From contig NZ_CP010975.1 in NCBI RefSeq assembly GCF_000981765.1, forward strand, positions 1,116,001 to 1,180,000: a stretch of DNA of 64,000 nt, in the 5' to 3' direction. Source of the stretch: Kangiella geojedonensis. GTDB lineage: Bacteria > Pseudomonadota > Gammaproteobacteria > Enterobacterales > Kangiellaceae. The notes below the pieces were generated by a model. It searched no databases. It was not told the DNA's origin and worked only from the letters and a program-made list of their open reading frames with translations. A program made the translations under genes and the position numbers. Shown piece after piece: positions 9,394 through 19,682 of this stretch. The stretch's first letter is position 1. The number at the start of each line of letters is the position of its first letter.

Positions 9394-11340
9394 ATGAAAA
9401 TATTAAAAGCCTTTGTTTTGTCGTTTTTACTACTTCCAATAACCAGCATTGCGCAGCTAACTGTTGAAGACTTCTTTAAATACAGCCAAGCAGATAGTCT
9501 TCGCTTATCTCCTGATGGGAAGTACTTAGCTGTACGAGGGGAGGCCACTGGCAAGAAAGAAGTCTACATACTAGACAGAGAAACAAAAGAGATTAAACAG
9601 AGATTTTTCTTTCCACAGGACTTTGAGGCTGGAAGTTTTTTTTGGGCTTCGGATAAAAGATTGGTCGTTAGTCAGAATAAGAAAGTTGGTCCCCTAGATC
9701 TACCTGCAAGAACAGGCTATTACTTTGCTGGCGATGTAGATGGAACAAAAAAATACCAAATATGGCCACCTAGAAATAAAGCCGGAGCAGGCACATCTTT
9801 ACCAAGAGGCTTTAGGGTAGTGGATACTTTGGATAGTGATGAAGACAAAGTCTTAGCTATTATGTACGAAAGGAACTATCCAGCATTATTTGAGTTTGAC
9901 ATTTATTCAAGCAGATATAAAAAACTCGAAACGGGAGCCGTTAAAAACGGAAACCTGTTAATCGGTTCAGACAAAAAGGCTTATGTTAGTATCGGCTTAG
10001 CGGATGAGGATGATGATTTAATCGTTTTGTATCTAAAAAATTCATCTGGTGAATGGGAAAAATTTGAAGAGTTTAAGCGTGAAAATGGGATGATTAACCC
10101 AATCCAAGTTTACGATAATGATTCAAAGTTAATGGTCTTTTCTGACAGGAATGAACAAGGCTCAGGGATTTACTCCATTGACTTAAGCACTAAGGAAATG
10201 AGCTTGGTACACAAGCTTGAGGGCGATGCTGATGTTGAAGGGTATATTTATGATTATCAGTATGACAACCCTCAAGTGGTCGGCGTAGAGAGACTTCCAA
10301 ACTACCCAGAGACCAGTTTCTTTAACACCGAAAATAGAGCGTATAAAATTCAGTCTAGCTTAGAAGCGGCATTCCCAGATAAAGTCGTCGATATTGGTCA
10401 GCCTACTAGAGATAACCGCTTTTCTATTGTCAAAGTATCTAATGATCAAGATGCTGGCACTTTTTATCTCTATGATGCAAAAAATAATAAGCTGTCTTTT
10501 GAGATGAAGGCGTTGCCTTGGATTAAAACTGAAGAACTTGGGCTTAGGCATCCAATTTCATTCAAAGCAAGGGATGGGTTAGAAATTAGAGGATACCTAA
10601 CGTTGCCAAAAGGAAAAGAAAAAAATCTTCCAATGGTTGTGTTAGTTCATGGTGGGCCATACGGTCCTTATGACCGTTGGAATTATGATCCAGAAGCACA
10701 TTATTACGCATACAATGGCTACGCGGTTTTACAAGTCAATTATCGTGGTTCAGGCGGAAGAGGGCGAAGCTTCCAGTATGATCACTATAAAAAAATGGGC
10801 CGTGAGATGCAGGATGACTTAACTGATGCGACGCTTTGGGCTGTAGAGAAAGGCATCGCGGATAAAGATCGTATCTGTATCGCGGGCGCAAGTTATGGTG
10901 CCTATGCTGCACTAATGGGGGTGGTTAAAGAGCCGGATTTATATCAGTGCGCAATTGGTTATGCCGGGGCGTATGATATTAAAGTCTTTAAATACTCTGA
11001 TATTTATGAGCGTGAAACTGGTCGTGAGTTTTTAAACGAAGCCTGGGGTTATGATAACGAAGAGTTTGCTTACGAACGTTCACCTGTAAATTTTGTGGAT
11101 AAAATTAAGGCAAATCTTTTAATAGTGCACGGTACTGGTGATAGAAGAACGCCTATCGAGCATTATGAGGTGTTAACAGAGAAGCTTGATGAAGCGAATA
11201 TACCTTACCAATCACTAGTGAAGCCGAATGAAGGGCATGGGTTTGCTGATGAAGAAAATCGAATAGAAGCATATACTAAAATGCTCAACTTTCTAAATCA
11301 AAATCTAAAAACCAAAGTGACAACTAGTAGGGTTGATTAA
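9394..11340 (+). CDS. Secreted S9 family (prolyl oligopeptidase-type) peptidase
   Basis: A 648-residue serine peptidase of the DPP/acylaminoacyl-peptidase type. An N-terminal signal peptide (LKAFVLSFLLLPITSIAQ) points to periplasmic or outer export. The first 380 residues form a beta-propeller-like region (SADSLRLSPDGKYLAV-type repeats). The C-terminal alpha/beta hydrolase domain holds VVLVHGGPYGPYDRW, the nucleophile in GASYGAYAA, Asp in HGTGDRRTP and His in NEGHGFADEENR, so the triad is complete. AGGAT precedes the ATG by 7 nt. The gene uses AGA and AGG codons heavily, unlike the CGT/CGC-rich receptor beside it, which hints at separate origin. It may process peptides linked to the neighbouring receptor; that is inference. 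Confidence 0.9.
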   Translation: MKILKAFVLSFLLLPITSIAQLTVEDFFKYSQADSLRLSPDGKYLAVRGEATGKKEVYILDRETKEIKQRFFFPQDFEAGSFFWASDKRLVVSQNKKVGPLDLPARTGYYFAGDVDGTKKYQIWPPRNKAGAGTSLPRGFRVVDTLDSDEDKVLAIMYERNYPALFEFDIYSSRYKKLETGAVKNGNLLIGSDKKAYVSIGLADEDDDLIVLYLKNSSGEWEKFEEFKRENGMINPIQVYDNDSKLMVFSDRNEQGSGIYSIDLSTKEMSLVHKLEGDADVEGYIYDYQYDNPQVVGVERLPNYPETSFFNTENRAYKIQSSLEAAFPDKVVDIGQPTRDNRFSIVKVSNDQDAGTFYLYDAKNNKLSFEMKALPWIKTEELGLRHPISFKARDGLEIRGYLTLPKGKEKNLPMVVLVHGGPYGPYDRWNYDPEAHYYAYNGYAVLQVNYRGSGGRGRSFQYDHYKKMGREMQDDLTDATLWAVEKGIADKDRICIAGASYGAYAALMGVVKEPDLYQCAIGYAGAYDIKVFKYSDIYERETGREFLNEAWGYDNEEFAYERSPVNFVDKIKANLLIVHGTGDRRTPIEHYEVLTEKLDEANIPYQSLVKPNEGHGFADEENRIEAYTKMLNFLNQNLKTKVTTSRVD

Positions 11341-11344
11341 CAAG

Positions 11345-11372
11345 AAAAGCCGCTTTAAAGCGGCTTTTTTTT
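11345..11372. terminator. Bidirectional terminator between S9 peptidase and fghA
   Basis: The palindrome AAAAGCCGCTTTAAAGCGGC with its following T-run (11345-11372) is flanked by A on one side and T on the other, and lies between two convergent genes. Confidence 0.85.
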
Positions 11373-11380
11373 ACCTTCTA

Positions 11381-12217
11381 TTATTTCAAATTTTCCTTGT
11401 GAAACTTAAGATGATCTTCGATAAAACTACTAATAAAGTAGTAGCTGTGGTCGTAGCCTTCATGCTCTCTATAAGTTAAAGGGAAAGCTTTATCCGTGGC
11501 GAGGGTCACAAAGTTCTGTGGTTTTAATTGTTCAGCAAGGAAATTATCAGACAAACCTTGGTCTATCAATGTTGGTATCTCAACAGAGCTTTTGCGGAGC
11601 AATTCTGTTGAGTCGTATTCACGCCAATCGGCTTTATCATCGCCAAGATAGGCTGTGAAGGCCTTTTCTCCCCAGGGGCAGTTAACAGGATTAACAATTG
11701 GGCTGAACGCCGATACGGATGAGTATTTTTGTGGGTTGCGTAATGCCATCATCAGCGCTCCATGACCACCCATAGAGTGTCCAGAAATTGCCCATTTGTC
11801 GGTGACCGGAAAGGTTTCTTTAATAAGTTTAGGGAGTTCATCGTTGATGTAGTCGTACATCTGGTAGTGCTTACCCCAGGGGTTTTGGGTGGCATTAATA
11901 TAAAAGCCTGCGCCTTGGCCTAAGTCATAAGAATCATCGTTGGCCACGTCATCGCCTCGTGGACTGGTGTCTGGTGCGACAATGGCGATGCCAAGCTCGG
12001 CTGCGATGCGCTGAGCACCTGCTTTCTGCATGAAGTTTTCATCAGTGCAGGTAAGCCCTGAAAGCCAGTAAATTACTGGCACAGGAGTCGATTGGGTCGC
12101 TTGAGGCGGTAAGTAAATAGCAAACTGCATATTACAGTTGAGTGATTTTGATTCATGTTGGTACTGCTTGTGCCATCCACCAAACGATTTGTTTGAGCTT
12201 AAGTTTTCTATAGTCAT
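11381..12217 (-). CDS. fghA: S-formylglutathione hydrolase
   Basis: It hydrolyses S-formylglutathione to formate and glutathione, the second step of glutathione-dependent formaldehyde oxidation. The 278-residue length is typical of the esterase D family. The nucleophile is Ser148 in [27 protein letters not shown] forms the oxyanion-hole region (about 50-62), and the C-terminal His is in [12 protein letters not shown]. It lies 34 nt downstream of the formaldehyde dehydrogenase gene frmA on the same strand, so the two form an operon. Confidence 0.96.
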   Translation of the reverse strand: MTIENLSSNKSFGGWHKQYQHESKSLNCNMQFAIYLPPQATQSTPVPVIYWLSGLTCTDENFMQKAGAQRIAAELGIAIVAPDTSPRGDDVANDDSYDLGQGAGFYINATQNPWGKHYQMYDYINDELPKLIKETFPVTDKWAISGHSMGGHGALMMALRNPQKYSSVSAFSPIVNPVNCPWGEKAFTAYLGDDKADWREYDSTELLRKSSVEIPTLIDQGLSDNFLAEQLKPQNFVTLATDKAFPLTYREHEGYDHSYYFISSFIEDHLKFHKENLK

Positions 12218-12251
12218 ATTCTATACCTTAGTCTTAAAGCCTAATCTTTCT

Positions 12252-13391
<1,140 letters not shown>

Positions 13392-13487
13392 CTAATTGAT
13401 GGTCTTATTATATTTGTTTACTAAATAATGATAATATCTATTTTATTAAATAACTATTACACAGCAGTAACAATAAAAGGTAGTAAT

Positions 13488-14354
13488 ATGAAGTGGCAGG
13501 GAATTTCAGAGTTTGTCGCCGTTGCGGAAGAAGGGAGCTTTACATCGGCAGCTCACAAGCTGGATATATCCACTGCGCAGGTGAGCCGACAGATTAGTCA
13601 GCTCGAGGCGCGGCTTAATGTGAAGTTGTTGTACCGCACCACAAGAACCGTAACCATAACCCAGGAAGGCAGTGTTTATTACCAGCACTGCAGAGCCGTT
13701 TTGGATGGTTTGCAACATGCGGAAGATGAGTTACTAAATTTACAGAGTAAACCTCAAGGAAAAATTAAGTTAACCGCAACGGTAACTTATGGTGAGCAGG
13801 TCATCTTGCCTTTGATTAATGACTTTCAGACTTTGTATCCAGAAGTTGATGTAGAAGCTTACCTAACCAATAAGCGCGTTGATATTGTTGAAGACGGCTA
13901 TGATTTAGCCATAAGAATTGGCGATCTAAAGGACTCTACGTTGATGGCTAGGAAGCTGAGCCAGCGTTCGAATTTTGTATGCGCATCGCCAGAGTATTTA
14001 GATAAGTATGGCACACCACACACCATTTCAGAGTTATCCCGACATAACTGTTTATTAGGCACTCTGGATTATTGGCGATTTCATGTGGATGGTCGTGAGA
14101 AGAGTGTTAGAGTTAGCGGGAGCTTGCGATACAACAGTGGTTTTGGCTTAACGCAGGCAGCATTGCAAGGTATCGGCATCGTTCAACTGCCAGACTATTA
14201 CACCAAACAGTATTTGTCTGAGGGGCGCTTAGTGCCACTGCTGGAAGCTTATCGGATGGCGGAGGAGGGTATTTGGGCCGTTTACCCGCAGAACCGTTTT
14301 ATGTCGCCAAAACTTAGAGTGCTTATTGACCACTTGGTCAAAAACATTGAATGA
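13488..14354 (+). CDS. LysR-family transcriptional regulator
   Basis: A 288-residue regulator. The start was moved to the ATG at 13488 (MKWQGISEFVAVAEEGSFTS) because homologues begin there and AAAGG lies upstream; the longer open frame adds 20 unlikely residues. The N-terminal winged helix has GSFTSAAHKLDISTAQVSRQ and the typical RLNVKLLYRTTRTVTITQEG. The rest is a periplasmic-binding-protein-like effector domain (from about residue 90, GKIKLTATVTYGEQVILPLI). It is divergent from frmA-fghA, so it probably regulates formaldehyde detoxification; the effector is unknown. Confidence 0.92.
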   Translation: MKWQGISEFVAVAEEGSFTSAAHKLDISTAQVSRQISQLEARLNVKLLYRTTRTVTITQEGSVYYQHCRAVLDGLQHAEDELLNLQSKPQGKIKLTATVTYGEQVILPLINDFQTLYPEVDVEAYLTNKRVDIVEDGYDLAIRIGDLKDSTLMARKLSQRSNFVCASPEYLDKYGTPHTISELSRHNCLLGTLDYWRFHVDGREKSVRVSGSLRYNSGFGLTQAALQGIGIVQLPDYYTKQYLSEGRLVPLLEAYRMAEEGIWAVYPQNRFMSPKLRVLIDHLVKNIE

Positions 14355-14381
14355 TGTCATTTAAAATTTCCCCGTAATGTC

Positions 14382-14387
14382 TATAAT
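14382..14387 (+). promoter_or_regulatory. Putative -10 element of the tRNA-Arg promoter
   Basis: A perfect TATAAT lies 30 nt before the mature tRNA 5' end, just beyond the LysR stop codon. The -35 region (around 14359-14365, ATTTAAA) is weak, so the call rests mainly on the -10 and its position. Confidence 0.5.
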
Positions 14388-14416
14388 ACCGTTGATTTTT
14401 ATATCATTTCTTCTGC

Positions 14417-14492
14417 GTCCCCATCGATTAACTGGATAAATCATGGGCCTCCTAAGCCTAAGCTCCAGGTTCGAGTCCTGGTGGGGACGCCA
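14417..14492 (+). tRNA. tRNA-Arg, anticodon CCT
   Basis: A full 76-nt cloverleaf can be drawn. Acceptor GTCCCCA (14417-14423) pairs with TGGGGAC (14482-14488); the discriminator is G and CCA is encoded (14490-14492). The D stem is GATT/AATC, the anticodon stem TGGGC/GCCTA with loop CTCCTAA (anticodon 14451-14453), and the T stem CCAGG/CCTGG with loop TTCGAGT. It closely resembles E. coli argW, reads the rare codon AGG, and in enterobacteria is a phage attachment site; no integrase is present here. Confidence 0.95.
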
Positions 14493-14558
14493 TTCCTTGC
14501 TTTTTAGTCCTTCTATGACAACAATGCAGTTATTGTTTTTTATAAAAGGAGTAACGCC

Positions 14559-15260
14559 ATGAGTTTGAAGCGTTTATTAATTGTAGTGATCGCCTTTGTG
14601 ACCTTAGGCTGCCGTGCTGATAGTTTGGATGAGGAGCAGCCTGAGCACCCAGGTTCCAATTCAGAATTACCAAGAGACTTCACTTTAACCGCTGGTGAGA
14701 AAGTGTTATTCAATAATGTGGAGTTTGAATTTGAACGAATAAAGGAAGACTCTCGTTGTCCCAAAGGAACTCAATGCATACATCAAGGTAGTGCCAGCCT
14801 TGTGGTTAATTACACTTTGGAAGAAACGCCTATACAAAAAGTGATGACCATCGGCGGAGCTGATGAAGATTCACGCTTAAAAATTAATGATATGACGGTA
14901 CAACTAGGTTATCTAAAGCCGTACCCAGCCACGAACATTAGAATAGACCCTGCTAATTATAAGGCTCATTTCATTGTAATGGACGACAAAACTCTTAATG
15001 ATGCTGTGGTCTTGGACGTTCGCACTCAGCAGGAGTTTGATAGTGGCCATTATCCTCAAGCGGACCATATTCCTTATGATGAGATTTCTGAGCGTGCTAC
15101 AGAGCTTGATTTTGCTAAAGATGAACGAGTAGTAGTTTACTGTCGAAGTGGCAACCGTGCCGGTAAAGCAACGGCGACATTAAATCAGCTGGGTTATACC
15201 AACGTGATTAATGGCGTGGATCAGGACACAGTAGAGAAGCTGATGGGTAGCGAGGAATAA
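14559..15260 (+). CDS. Lipoprotein with C-terminal rhodanese domain
   Basis: A 233-residue predicted lipoprotein. The signal peptide ends in the lipobox VTLGC (Cys at about residue 18), preceded by AAAAGGAG. Residues about 40-135 form a beta-rich region with SRCPKGTQCIHQGSASLVV, a Cys-containing motif seen in small uncharacterised lipoproteins. Residues about 140-233 are a rhodanese domain: VVLDVRTQQEFDSGHYPQA and the active-site loop VVYCRSGNRAGKA with catalytic Cys present. The domain probably acts on periplasmic sulfur compounds or thiols; this is inference. It overlaps nothing and lies 3 nt before the glyoxalase-fold gene, with which it is probably cotranscribed. The domain combination is unusual. 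Confidence 0.82.
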   Translation: MSLKRLLIVVIAFVTLGCRADSLDEEQPEHPGSNSELPRDFTLTAGEKVLFNNVEFEFERIKEDSRCPKGTQCIHQGSASLVVNYTLEETPIQKVMTIGGADEDSRLKINDMTVQLGYLKPYPATNIRIDPANYKAHFIVMDDKTLNDAVVLDVRTQQEFDSGHYPQADHIPYDEISERATELDFAKDERVVVYCRSGNRAGKATATLNQLGYTNVINGVDQDTVEKLMGSEE

Positions 15261-15263
15261 GCA

Positions 15264-15635
15264 ATGGGAAAAGTTGTTGGGGTTGGAGGAATATTTTTTA
15301 AATCCAAAGATAGGGATGCTTTAGGTAAGTGGTACCACAACACTCTTGGATTCAGTATTGATCCGAGTTATGGCGGTTCACACTTTTTACAAAAAGATGC
15401 GCCGGAAAAATCTTGTACCGTTTGGGGGCCTTTTAAAGAAGATACGGACTATTTTGAGCCTTCGGAAAAAGCCTTTATGTTGAACTTTATTGTGGATGAT
15501 ATTCATGAATGTTTGAAGCAAGTTGAGCAAGCGGGAGGGAAGTTAGTCGGAGAACCTTGTGAAGATGAGATGGGGATTTTTGCGTGGTTTATGGATCCCG
15601 AGGGCAATAAGATCGAACTGTGGCAGGTAAAATAA
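15264..15635 (+). CDS. Glyoxalase/bleomycin-resistance (VOC) fold protein
   Basis: A 123-residue single-domain VOC protein. It begins GKVVGVGGIFFKSKDRDALG, followed by WYHNTLGFSID, and ends with the typical FMDPEGNKIELWQVK containing the C-terminal metal-binding Glu. The central part (AFMLNFIVDDIHECLKQVEQ, then GGKLVGEPCEDEMG) matches the second beta-alpha-beta module. The substrate cannot be told. It follows the rhodanese lipoprotein by 3 nt. Confidence 0.85.
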   Translation: MGKVVGVGGIFFKSKDRDALGKWYHNTLGFSIDPSYGGSHFLQKDAPEKSCTVWGPFKEDTDYFEPSEKAFMLNFIVDDIHECLKQVEQAGGKLVGEPCEDEMGIFAWFMDPEGNKIELWQVK

Positions 15636-15658
15636 AAAAGCCTCTAGGAGAGGCTTTT
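15636..15658. terminator. Bidirectional terminator between the VOC gene and aguB
   Basis: AAAAGCCTCT (15636-15645) pairs with AGAGGCTTTT (15649-15658) across a 3-nt loop; A and T tracts on either side suit both convergent transcripts. Confidence 0.85.
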
Positions 15659-15674
15659 CTGTTTAACAGCTTAC

Positions 15675-16535
15675 TTATAACGACGTTATCCTTTGATAAT
15701 GCTCTGGGCGACGATCCCTGAATAAGCCCCAACTGGCTCGCTGTTTCGCTAATAAGTCTAGGTCGAACTCATGAGTAATCACACCTTGAGTCGTCTTATC
15801 CATCTCCTTAACTTTTTCGCCAAAATTATCCGTAATAAATGATGAGCCGTAGAAAGTGATATCGCAGCTGTCACCTTTTTCCGTACCGATACGATTCGAC
15901 GCAATGACTGGTACCATGTTCGCGCCACTATGACCCTGCATTACGCGTTGCCAATGCCGGCGCGAATCCCAGTTGGGATCTTGGGGCTCGCTACCAATAG
16001 CCGTTGGATAGAAAATGGCTTCTGCACCTTTTAGGGCTAAAACTCTAGCTGTTTCTGGAAACCATTGATCCCAGCAAATGGCAGCGCCTAAGCGACCAAA
16101 TTTCGTATCCCAAACTTTAAAGCCCGTGTCGCCAGGACTAAAATAAAATTTTTCCTGGTAGCCGGGGCCATCGGGAATATGGGTTTTACGATAGTTGTCT
16201 AAGATGGTGCCATCCGCATCAATCATAGCGAGCGAATTGAAGTGCGCATTGCCGGACTTCTCAAAATAACTAACCGGGAGCACTACGCCGAGCTCTTTTG
16301 CTAGCGCTGAAAAATGCTTCAGGACTTTACTCGTATCGTAAGGTTCGGCCCAATCAAAATATTTTGGGTCTTGGTCTTTGCACCAATAAAAGCCCGCGAA
16401 AAGTTCTTGCAGTAAAATAGCCTCAGCACCTTGAGCGGCTGCTTTACGCACTAGCGATTCGCCTAGCTCTAAATTTTGATCAAAACTATCGGTTACAGCA
16501 AACTGTGTAGCAGCAAAAGTAACGTTTCTCATCAT
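15675..16535 (-). CDS. aguB: N-carbamoylputrescine amidase
   Basis: It cleaves N-carbamoylputrescine to putrescine, CO2 and ammonia, the last step of the agmatine route. The 286-residue nitrilase-superfamily protein has the complete triad: Glu44 (LLQELFAG), Lys117 (YRKTHIPDGPGY) and Cys154 (AAICWDQWFPE). Motifs such as WDSRRHWQRVMQGHS are diagnostic of AguB rather than general nitrilases. Two ATGs stand at the start (MMRN); either is possible. It is 11 nt downstream of aguA and third in speA-aguA-aguB. Confidence 0.96.
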   Translation of the reverse strand: MMRNVTFAATQFAVTDSFDQNLELGESLVRKAAAQGAEAILLQELFAGFYWCKDQDPKYFDWAEPYDTSKVLKHFSALAKELGVVLPVSYFEKSGNAHFNSLAMIDADGTILDNYRKTHIPDGPGYQEKFYFSPGDTGFKVWDTKFGRLGAAICWDQWFPETARVLALKGAEAIFYPTAIGSEPQDPNWDSRRHWQRVMQGHSGANMVPVIASNRIGTEKGDSCDITFYGSSFITDNFGEKVKEMDKTTQGVITHEFDLDLLAKQRASWGLFRDRRPEHYQRITSL

Positions 16536-16546
16536 CTTATCTCACG

Positions 16547-17557
16547 TTAAGCACTTTGAATTAGCGGTTGTTGCATGGTGATACAGTGGATACCACCACC
16601 ACCTATCAAGATTTCGTTAGCATCAATCTGCTTGATATCACGCTTAGGATACAAGTCTTTTAACATTGATAAAGCGGCTTGATCTTGCTTGCATCCAAAA
16701 GCGGGCAGAACCACCAAGTCATTGGCAATATAATAATTAATGTAGGATAGAGGCTCGCGCTCACCATCACGATATCGAGCCTCTGGTTCAGGAATTTCAA
16801 CTAAGCTCATTCCTGCGTCATGAATGATTTCGCGGTTCTCATGATAAATACTAAAGTTTTCGCTGGCGCGATCACTAGTGCTTTGAGTAAGAATTGTTTT
16901 GTCATCCACAAAGCAAGCGATATTATCAATGTGACCGTCAGTATCAACGTCACCGAACACGCCTTTATTAAGCCATATGACATCTTTGGCGCCAAAGGTC
17001 TTAAGCAAGAAGGACTCGATATCATCTTGAGTTAGCTGTGGATTACGGTTCGGGTTTAACAGACACTCTTTGGTCGTGAGTATAGTTCCTTGACCATTAC
17101 CATGGATAGAGCCGCCTTCTAGCACAACGTCATGTGACTCAACTTTCGACTGAACGATTTGGGTTATATGTTCAGCAACTTTAGCGTCGTGAGCATAAGG
17201 TTCAAACTTATTACCCCAAGCGTTAAAGATAAACTTTAACGCCAGAGAATGCTTAGAACCATCTAACTGTTCTTCGACCCACAGCGGAGAAATATCACGA
17301 GCCCAACTGTCGTCGAGTTCAAAGAAGTGGATCTCAATGTCTGAGTTCAGAAGTTTTTGCGCAGAAGGCGCGTCTTCCGCACGCACAATCATATTAACGG
17401 GCTCATACTCAGAAATGGTATTGGCTATCTTTGCAAAAGCGTGACGAGCTTTTTCTAGGCCATTGCTCCAAATTTCTTTGCGGCAAGGCCAAGCCATCCA
17501 AGTGGCTTGGTGCTTTTCCCACTCTGCTGGCCAGCGACGTTTCGTTAATTGACTCAT
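16547..17557 (-). CDS. aguA: Agmatine deiminase
   Basis: It converts agmatine to N-carbamoylputrescine plus ammonia. The 336-residue protein belongs to the guanidino-group modifying (Porphyromonas-type PAD) family. It starts with RRWPAEWEKHQATWMAWPC; ARDISPLWV holds a substrate-binding Asp; VLEGGSIHGNGQGTILTT, DTDGHIDN (catalytic His region) and the nucleophile Cys325 in GGGGIHCITMQQP are all present. It lies between speA (22 nt upstream) and aguB (11 nt downstream), so one mRNA encodes arginine-to-putrescine conversion. Confidence 0.96.
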   Translation of the reverse strand: MSQLTKRRWPAEWEKHQATWMAWPCRKEIWSNGLEKARHAFAKIANTISEYEPVNMIVRAEDAPSAQKLLNSDIEIHFFELDDSWARDISPLWVEEQLDGSKHSLALKFIFNAWGNKFEPYAHDAKVAEHITQIVQSKVESHDVVLEGGSIHGNGQGTILTTKECLLNPNRNPQLTQDDIESFLLKTFGAKDVIWLNKGVFGDVDTDGHIDNIACFVDDKTILTQSTSDRASENFSIYHENREIIHDAGMSLVEIPEPEARYRDGEREPLSYINYYIANDLVVLPAFGCKQDQAALSMLKDLYPKRDIKQIDANEILIGGGGIHCITMQQPLIQSA

Positions 17558-17579
17558 GTCTTTCCTTAATCTGATAAAG

Positions 17580-19505
17580 CTAGTCTTCTAAATAACTGTA
17601 GCCATAAATACCTTCGCGCAGTTCGGCGAGGTATTGGCGTTGCTGAGAAAGTTCTAAACCACTGGCTTTTAACTGGCGACGATAAGATTCTAATAAAGAT
17701 TTCGCATCAAAATCGACATAATCTAAAAGCTCATCAACGCCTGAACCATAGTCAGTATTGTAGATTTCTAGCTCACCGTTATCAGCGACACGCAAATCAA
17801 TAGTGTGTGTATCACCAAATAGATTGTGCATATCCCCTAAAATTTCCTGATAAGCGCCCACTAGGAAAAAGCCTAGTAAATACTCTTCGCCGTGTTGGTA
17901 TTCTGGCAACTGTATAGTCGAAGTAATACCATGATTATTGACGTACTGTTCTAGCAAACCATCACTATCGCAGGTGATGTCTTGGATGATGGCGCTTTCA
18001 GTTGGCTCTTGGTCTAACCCTTGCAGTGGCATCACTGGGAATATTTGATCGATAGCCCAAGCATCCGGCAGTGATTGGAAAATCGAAAAATTAACAAAGA
18101 ACTTGCTCGCTAACTGCTCATTCAGGCTCGCTAAAATACTTTCCTGCTCCAGCGTTTCAGGTACCAGTCGTTGCCTAATCTTCAGCAACACTAGTCGGTG
18201 AAGTCGCTCGGCAACTGCGCGATCAGCAAGACTTAAAACTTGATGACTAAACATCCCTTGAGCCTCGTTGAGATAATAGCCTGCGTCATGGTGCGCTTGA
18301 ATCAGGCGGTTGTTATCGCCGCTTAACACTTCTTGGTACGTTGTCCAAAGGTGTTGTAATACGGTTGGAGCGTCCTTACGAGGCTCTTCTACATCAAATT
18401 TAATTGGCGACTCTGAGTCAATCACGTTGGCAATTAACACCGCATGGTGCGCAGTCAGGGCGCGACCTGACTCCGTAATAATATTCGGATGCGGTAATTG
18501 GTGCTCATCAGCAACTTCAAAGAAGCCATTCACTACATGGTACGCATATTCTTCAAGCGTATAGTTCATCGAGCAGTGACTTTGGCTGCGGGTACCTTCA
18601 TAGTCGACACCTAAGCCGCCACCCACATCAACCGTTGTGATCGGGGCGCCTAAGGTGTGCAGTTCGGCATAGAAACGTGCACATTCTTTTAAGGCGTTAC
18701 GAATATCGTGAATCGACGTGATTTGTGACCCAAGGTGGAAGTGAAGTAGCTGGAAAATATCCAACTGTTCACGTTCCTGTAGCGTCTCTACCAAGCGCAA
18801 AATCTGGCTCGCGGATAGGCCAAATTTTGAATGGTCGCCGCCGGATGTTTGCCACTTGGATTCGCCCTTAGACGCTAAGCGAGCGCGCACGCCAATGGTT
18901 GGCTTGATGCCCATACTTTCAGCTTCCTCTAAGAGCAAATGAAGCTCTGACAGCTTTTCAATGACAATATAAACTTTATGGCCAAGTTCGGAGCCAATTA
19001 ATGCTGCGCGTAAATATTCACGATCTTTGTAACCGTTGCAGACAATGGTTGAATTGGTGTTTTCAGACATTGCTAACACAGCCATTAACTCAGGTTTGCT
19101 ACCAGCCTCAAGACCGATCTGTTTAGCGTCTTTGCTGATACCATCTTGGCTTTTTACAATTTCCTCAACCACTCGTCGCTGTTGGTTCACTTTGATCGGA
19201 TAACAAACCGTATATTTGCCCTGATACTCAAGTTCACCAATAGCTTGGTTAAAGGCGTGACATAAGCTGTTGACGCGATTATGCACAATATCGCCGAAAC
19301 GAAGTAGGGAAGGCATCTGAAAGCCGCGACCCTGTAACTCCTTACATACAGAAGATAAGGAAAAGGTGAGCTCAGGGCGGCTCTTATCGGGCGAGACAGT
19401 AAGTTCGCCAGCATCATTCAGATCAAAGTAACCATCACTCCAATAAGGAAGGTTATAAAAAGAACGTGCTTGCTCAATTGACCAGTCGTTTGTTGTAACA
19501 GTCAT
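17580..19505 (-). CDS. speA: Biosynthetic arginine decarboxylase
   Basis: A PLP-dependent alanine-racemase-fold decarboxylase giving agmatine from arginine. The 641-residue length fits the SpeA family. The PLP lysine is in YTVCYPIKVNQQRRVVEEI; VDVGGGLGVDYEGTRS supplies the phosphate-binding loop; ITESGRALTAHHAV and the C-terminal LFGDTHTI are typical. It opens the speA-aguA-aguB operon. A terminator just upstream (19634-19662) separates it from speDE, so its promoter should lie in the roughly 130 nt between. Confidence 0.97.
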   Translation of the reverse strand: MTVTTNDWSIEQARSFYNLPYWSDGYFDLNDAGELTVSPDKSRPELTFSLSSVCKELQGRGFQMPSLLRFGDIVHNRVNSLCHAFNQAIGELEYQGKYTVCYPIKVNQQRRVVEEIVKSQDGISKDAKQIGLEAGSKPELMAVLAMSENTNSTIVCNGYKDREYLRAALIGSELGHKVYIVIEKLSELHLLLEEAESMGIKPTIGVRARLASKGESKWQTSGGDHSKFGLSASQILRLVETLQEREQLDIFQLLHFHLGSQITSIHDIRNALKECARFYAELHTLGAPITTVDVGGGLGVDYEGTRSQSHCSMNYTLEEYAYHVVNGFFEVADEHQLPHPNIITESGRALTAHHAVLIANVIDSESPIKFDVEEPRKDAPTVLQHLWTTYQEVLSGDNNRLIQAHHDAGYYLNEAQGMFSHQVLSLADRAVAERLHRLVLLKIRQRLVPETLEQESILASLNEQLASKFFVNFSIFQSLPDAWAIDQIFPVMPLQGLDQEPTESAIIQDITCDSDGLLEQYVNNHGITSTIQLPEYQHGEEYLLGFFLVGAYQEILGDMHNLFGDTHTIDLRVADNGELEIYNTDYGSGVDELLDYVDFDAKSLLESYRRQLKASGLELSQQRQYLAELREGIYGYSYLED

Positions 19506-19633
19506 TCGCTGTTGTGCTCCGTTAAACTTAGCCTGCTGTTTTGGACAGTATAAAGGCTAACGTATTGATAAAGTAGGGTAAACCCAGTGTCGTGTTAACT
19601 ATTACTTCTTATTAGAGGTAAAAAGTACAGGCA

Positions 19634-19662
19634 CAAAAAAGGCGGTGCTAGTAGCCCGCCTT
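19634..19662 (-). terminator. Intrinsic terminator after speE
   Basis: On the minus strand AAGGCGG pairs with CCGCCTT (plus-strand arms 19639-19645 and 19656-19662) and is followed by a run of T (plus-strand A at 19635-19640). It ends speD-speE before speA. Confidence 0.75.
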
Positions 19663-19682
19663 GTTTGACCTTTGTCGTGGTA

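Noticed and set aside
14417-14492. Possible prophage or island attachment site at tRNA-Arg(CCT)
   Set aside because: The tRNA is intact with CCA, no integrase or phage gene follows, and I found no direct repeat of its 3' end downstream.
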